Positions 61,415 to 64,000 of a DNA stretch of 64,000 bases are shown here, one piece after another. The stretch is from Saprospiraceae bacterium (GTDB taxonomy: Bacteria; Bacteroidota; Bacteroidia; Chitinophagales; Saprospiraceae), in the NCBI GenBank assembly GCA_020631105.1, contig JAHDHW010000003.1, positions 1 to 64,000 of the forward strand, written 5' to 3'. Every line of letters begins with the position of its first letter. The stretch's first letter is position 1. The position numbers and the translations under genes were made by a program. The notes beneath the pieces were generated by a model. The model searched no databases. It had not been told where the DNA came from and worked only from the letters and a program-made list of their open reading frames with translations.

Positions 61415-64000
61415 ATGATGAACACCTTACTTTCCTCATATTCCATACTTCGAAACAAATATTTGACGCTAACGCTTCTTTTGTTTCTAGGGCTACAGAT
61501 TGGAGGTGCACAGACTTGTACATACACCTTAGAATTGTTTGATTCTTTTGGAGATGGTTGGAATGGTTCTACTTTGACAGTCGATATCAATGGTGCCGCT
61601 ACGGACTATACTTTTAATAGCGGAGGTGAAGCTACTTTTACTTTTACAGCCACGAGCAACGATCCTGTTACAGTATCTTATGCTCCGGGGTTTTTCGAAA
61701 ACGAGGTGACCTATAACATCCTTGATCCTAGTGGAAACATAATTTTTTCTGACGGACCTTTCCCAGTTGTTGGCGAAGTATTTACTTTTTTCGCTTGCCC
61801 AACCTGCCCAGGCCCCTTCTCCGTTAATATCGATGAAATAGGTGGTATTGATGCAGAAGTAAGCTGGAATCCTTCGGATTCAACAGGAATTTATACACTT
61901 GAGTATGGCCCTACAGGATTTATGTTAGGGACAGGTACTGCAATTATGACTACGGATACCTCAGCGGTACTTACCGACCTTCTTGAGAATACGGAGTATG
62001 ACTTTTATGTTTCTATTGCCTGCGATAATGGAGATACAAGTGCCATTATAGGGCCTACTACTTTTCAGACGATCTGGTTGATTGATGTAGGAGTAACAGA
62101 AATTCTTACACCACTTGATGCTTGTGGACTCGGCACTGAAAGCGTTGAAGTAACGCTAAAAAACTTCGGGGCTTTACCTCAATCTTTAATCACTTTTAAT
62201 TACGCGGTTAACGGAGTGAACGCAGGCGTTAGCCAACCAACGGATGGTTTTTATACAGGGGTTTTAAGTAATGATAGTACAGTGACCTTAGAGTTTGAAA
62301 CCATGTTCGACTTTTCTGTTGCAGGAGAGTATGAGATTGTAGCATGGACGGATTTGGAAGGAGATTCTAATAACGCAAATGATACTACAAAATATATAGT
62401 GACGAATATTCCTATTGTTACAGAGTTTCCGTATTTCATTGACTTTGAGACTTGGGATGGTGGCTGGAAAATTGATGAAGATGAATCGGAGAATTCAACC
62501 TGGGCGTTTGGAGAACCAATGGGAGAAGATATTACATCAGCGGCATCAGGAATAAATGCTTTTGTGACCAATTTAGAAGGTAATTATAACAATAACGAAC
62601 TTTCTTATATCGTATCCCCATGTTTTGATTTCTCTGGATTGACTGCTGATCCGGTAATTAACTTTTCATTGTACTATGATACGGAGACCAACTGGGATGG
62701 CGGCTGGTTAGAGTCAAGTACTGACGGAGGACAGACCTGGACAAAAGTAGGTGCAATGGGGACTGGAGTAAACTGGTACACCGTATTTAATACTACCCAG
62801 GATTTGGGTGATGTATGGGGTGGAAACTCTCAAGGGTGGATCAATGCGGAACATCCACTTGATGGCTTGGCCGGTTCATCTCAAGTACGACTCAGGTTTG
62901 CTTTTGATTCGGATGGTTCTGTTAATGGCTTTGACGGAATAGGAATTGATGATATCCTGATATCTCCAATCTTTGCGGATGATTTATCAGCTTTAACCGT
63001 CACCAATACAACTGATTCTGATTGTGGAAGCGAAATGGATATGGTTACAGTAGATATCAGAAATGCAGGAACTAACGCTCAAACAGGCTTCGATGTATCT
63101 TACCAGGTCAATGGAGGAGATGTAGTAACAGAAAATGTTGGAGCACTTTCGATTAACTCACAGGAGGTTGCTTCGTATACTTTTGATGCACCATTTGATT
63201 CTAAAGCCTTCGGCACTGATTTCGAAATCACTGCCTGGACTTCCTTAAGTAATGAATTAAACTTCTTAAACGATTCAACTACTTATGTGTTTTCTACGGC
63301 TGATTTCGAACAATTACCGATTGCTCTAGACTTTGAAGATAGTGTACTTCCGGAAGGCTGGGTGTTCAGTGATAATAATATCGGTAATGTTCATAATAAC
63401 GTATCGGTTGTAATTTATGATAATCTATATGGAGGTGACCAGGATTATGAGGTGACCACAGGTAATATCGGACCGATCAACCCGGATGATAGCTTAACTT
63501 ATGATTATCGCTATACAGACTGGAGTGCTGGTACCAACCCGACTACCTTAGGTGCAGGAGACCTTTTACTGGTCCAAATTTCAACAGATTGTGGAGAAAC
63601 ATTTGCTACAATCGATCAGGTAGATGCCTCCAATCATACGCCCTCAGCAGTGATGACCAACCGTACCGTTGATCTGAATCCTTACGCTGGAGAAATCGTT
63701 AAACTTAGATTTTTAGCCCTTTGGGGAACAGGAGATTATTGGATCGATATCGATAACATTAACATTATTGGCTGTCCAGGAGATTTTGGTTTGGATATTA
63801 CTACCAACTATGAATCTTCTGAAGGGGCCGGAGATGGCTCTATTATAATAGAACCAAGTAATGGAACCGCTCCATACACATACAACTGGAGTGATGCTAA
63901 TGCACCGAATGATATTGGCTCAGGAACTTATACTGTTACCATTACCGATGGCTTAGGCTGTGAAGATATAGTTGATATTGAATTAGGAGCCTGCCCGGCT
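61415..64000 (+). CDS. giant secreted multidomain protein, 3' end cut by the window
   Basis: An open frame runs from ATG 61415 (a second ATG follows) to the window end, 862 codons without stop, so the gene is partial. A hydrophobic signal segment at ~20-33 ends IGGAQ. A proprotein-convertase-like P/beta domain (LELFDSFGDGWNGSTL) follows, then a fibronectin type III-like module (~150-225), and two MAM-like/choice-of-anchor J modules with FDGIGIDDILIS and YWIDIDNINIIG. CARDB-like spacers separate these. Near the end an SprB-type repeat GSGTYTVTITDGLGCE begins. SprB repeats occur in adhesins moved by gliding machinery and exported by T9SS, so a C-terminal sorting domain is expected beyond the window. 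Confidence 0.82.
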   Translation, partial: MMNTLLSSYSILRNKYLTLTLLLFLGLQIGGAQTCTYTLELFDSFGDGWNGSTLTVDINGAATDYTFNSGGEATFTFTATSNDPVTVSYAPGFFENEVTYNILDPSGNIIFSDGPFPVVGEVFTFFACPTCPGPFSVNIDEIGGIDAEVSWNPSDSTGIYTLEYGPTGFMLGTGTAIMTTDTSAVLTDLLENTEYDFYVSIACDNGDTSAIIGPTTFQTIWLIDVGVTEILTPLDACGLGTESVEVTLKNFGALPQSLITFNYAVNGVNAGVSQPTDGFYTGVLSNDSTVTLEFETMFDFSVAGEYEIVAWTDLEGDSNNANDTTKYIVTNIPIVTEFPYFIDFETWDGGWKIDEDESENSTWAFGEPMGEDITSAASGINAFVTNLEGNYNNNELSYIVSPCFDFSGLTADPVINFSLYYDTETNWDGGWLESSTDGGQTWTKVGAMGTGVNWYTVFNTTQDLGDVWGGNSQGWINAEHPLDGLAGSSQVRLRFAFDSDGSVNGFDGIGIDDILISPIFADDLSALTVTNTTDSDCGSEMDMVTVDIRNAGTNAQTGFDVSYQVNGGDVVTENVGALSINSQEVASYTFDAPFDSKAFGTDFEITAWTSLSNELNFLNDSTTYVFSTADFEQLPIALDFEDSVLPEGWVFSDNNIGNVHNNVSVVIYDNLYGGDQDYEVTTGNIGPINPDDSLTYDYRYTDWSAGTNPTTLGAGDLLLVQISTDCGETFATIDQVDASNHTPSAVMTNRTVDLNPYAGEIVKLRFLALWGTGDYWIDIDNINIIGCPGDFGLDITTNYESSEGAGDGSIIIEPSNGTAPYTYNWSDANAPNDIGSGTYTVTITDGLGCEDIVDIELGACPA

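Noticed and set aside
1-64000. tRNA genes, CRISPR arrays, insertion sequences, prophage
   Set aside because: No cloverleaf with CCA end, regular direct repeats, transposase or phage gene was recognised on either strand.

Overview
The window looks like a chromosome segment of a marine, polysaccharide-degrading Bacteroidota, most likely Saprospiria (Lewinella- or Saprospira-like). The reasons are a SusC/SusD pair, surface proteins with type IX secretion (T9SS) sorting domains and a PorP/SprF partner, Bacteroidota-type promoters (TAnnTTTG at -7), few Shine-Dalgarno sequences, low G+C, and a menaquinone gene of the futalosine route. The genus is inference. No tRNA, rRNA, CRISPR array, transposase or phage gene was seen. 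Layout: (1) 0.1-4.3 kb holds a MoxR-type AAA ATPase with a VWA partner, a small secreted protein and fructose-1,6-bisphosphatase. (2) 4.4-20.2 kb is an alginate utilisation locus: two tandem, partly identical GntR/FadR regulators, SusC and SusD, an Nramp-fold transporter without metal ligands, a double-domain PL7 alginate lyase lipoprotein, a KdgF-like cupin, an ExuT-like MFS transporter, two short-chain dehydrogenases, KDG kinase and KDPG aldolase. A GH16 glucanase lipoprotein follows. (3) 21.4-29.1 kb has a large secreted sortilin/BNR-type beta-propeller protein, an ECF sigma/anti-sigma/effector operon, an EamA exporter and a small conserved protein. (4) 29.5-43.9 kb has recA, a flavin monooxygenase, a GAF-like protein, a BamA-family protein, a two-component system, an NHL-repeat T9SS protein with a PorP/SprF partner, and an SRPBCC protein. 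(5) 44.2-49.2 kb is the rimP-nusA-infB operon on the minus strand, with an apparent attenuator in its leader. (6) 49.4-64.0 kb has mqnC, purine nucleoside phosphorylase, uvrA, a GH3-type adenylating enzyme, a dockerin/cohesin-like T9SS protein, a HEAT-like protein, a YceI lipoprotein, a MerR regulator with a degenerate B12 site, and the 5' part of a giant secreted protein cut by the window end. How the alginate genes fit together: the PL7 lipoprotein cuts alginate, SusCD imports oligomers, the cupin opens unsaturated monouronates to DEH, an SDR reduces DEH to KDG, and KdgK plus the aldolase give pyruvate and glyceraldehyde-3-phosphate. The neighbouring fbp would serve gluconeogenesis. A palindrome, TTGGTTAACCAA, lies in the fbp/gntR1 divergent region and again before gntR2. 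No exolytic oligoalginate lyase (PL6, PL15, PL17) is present, so that step is presumably encoded elsewhere.
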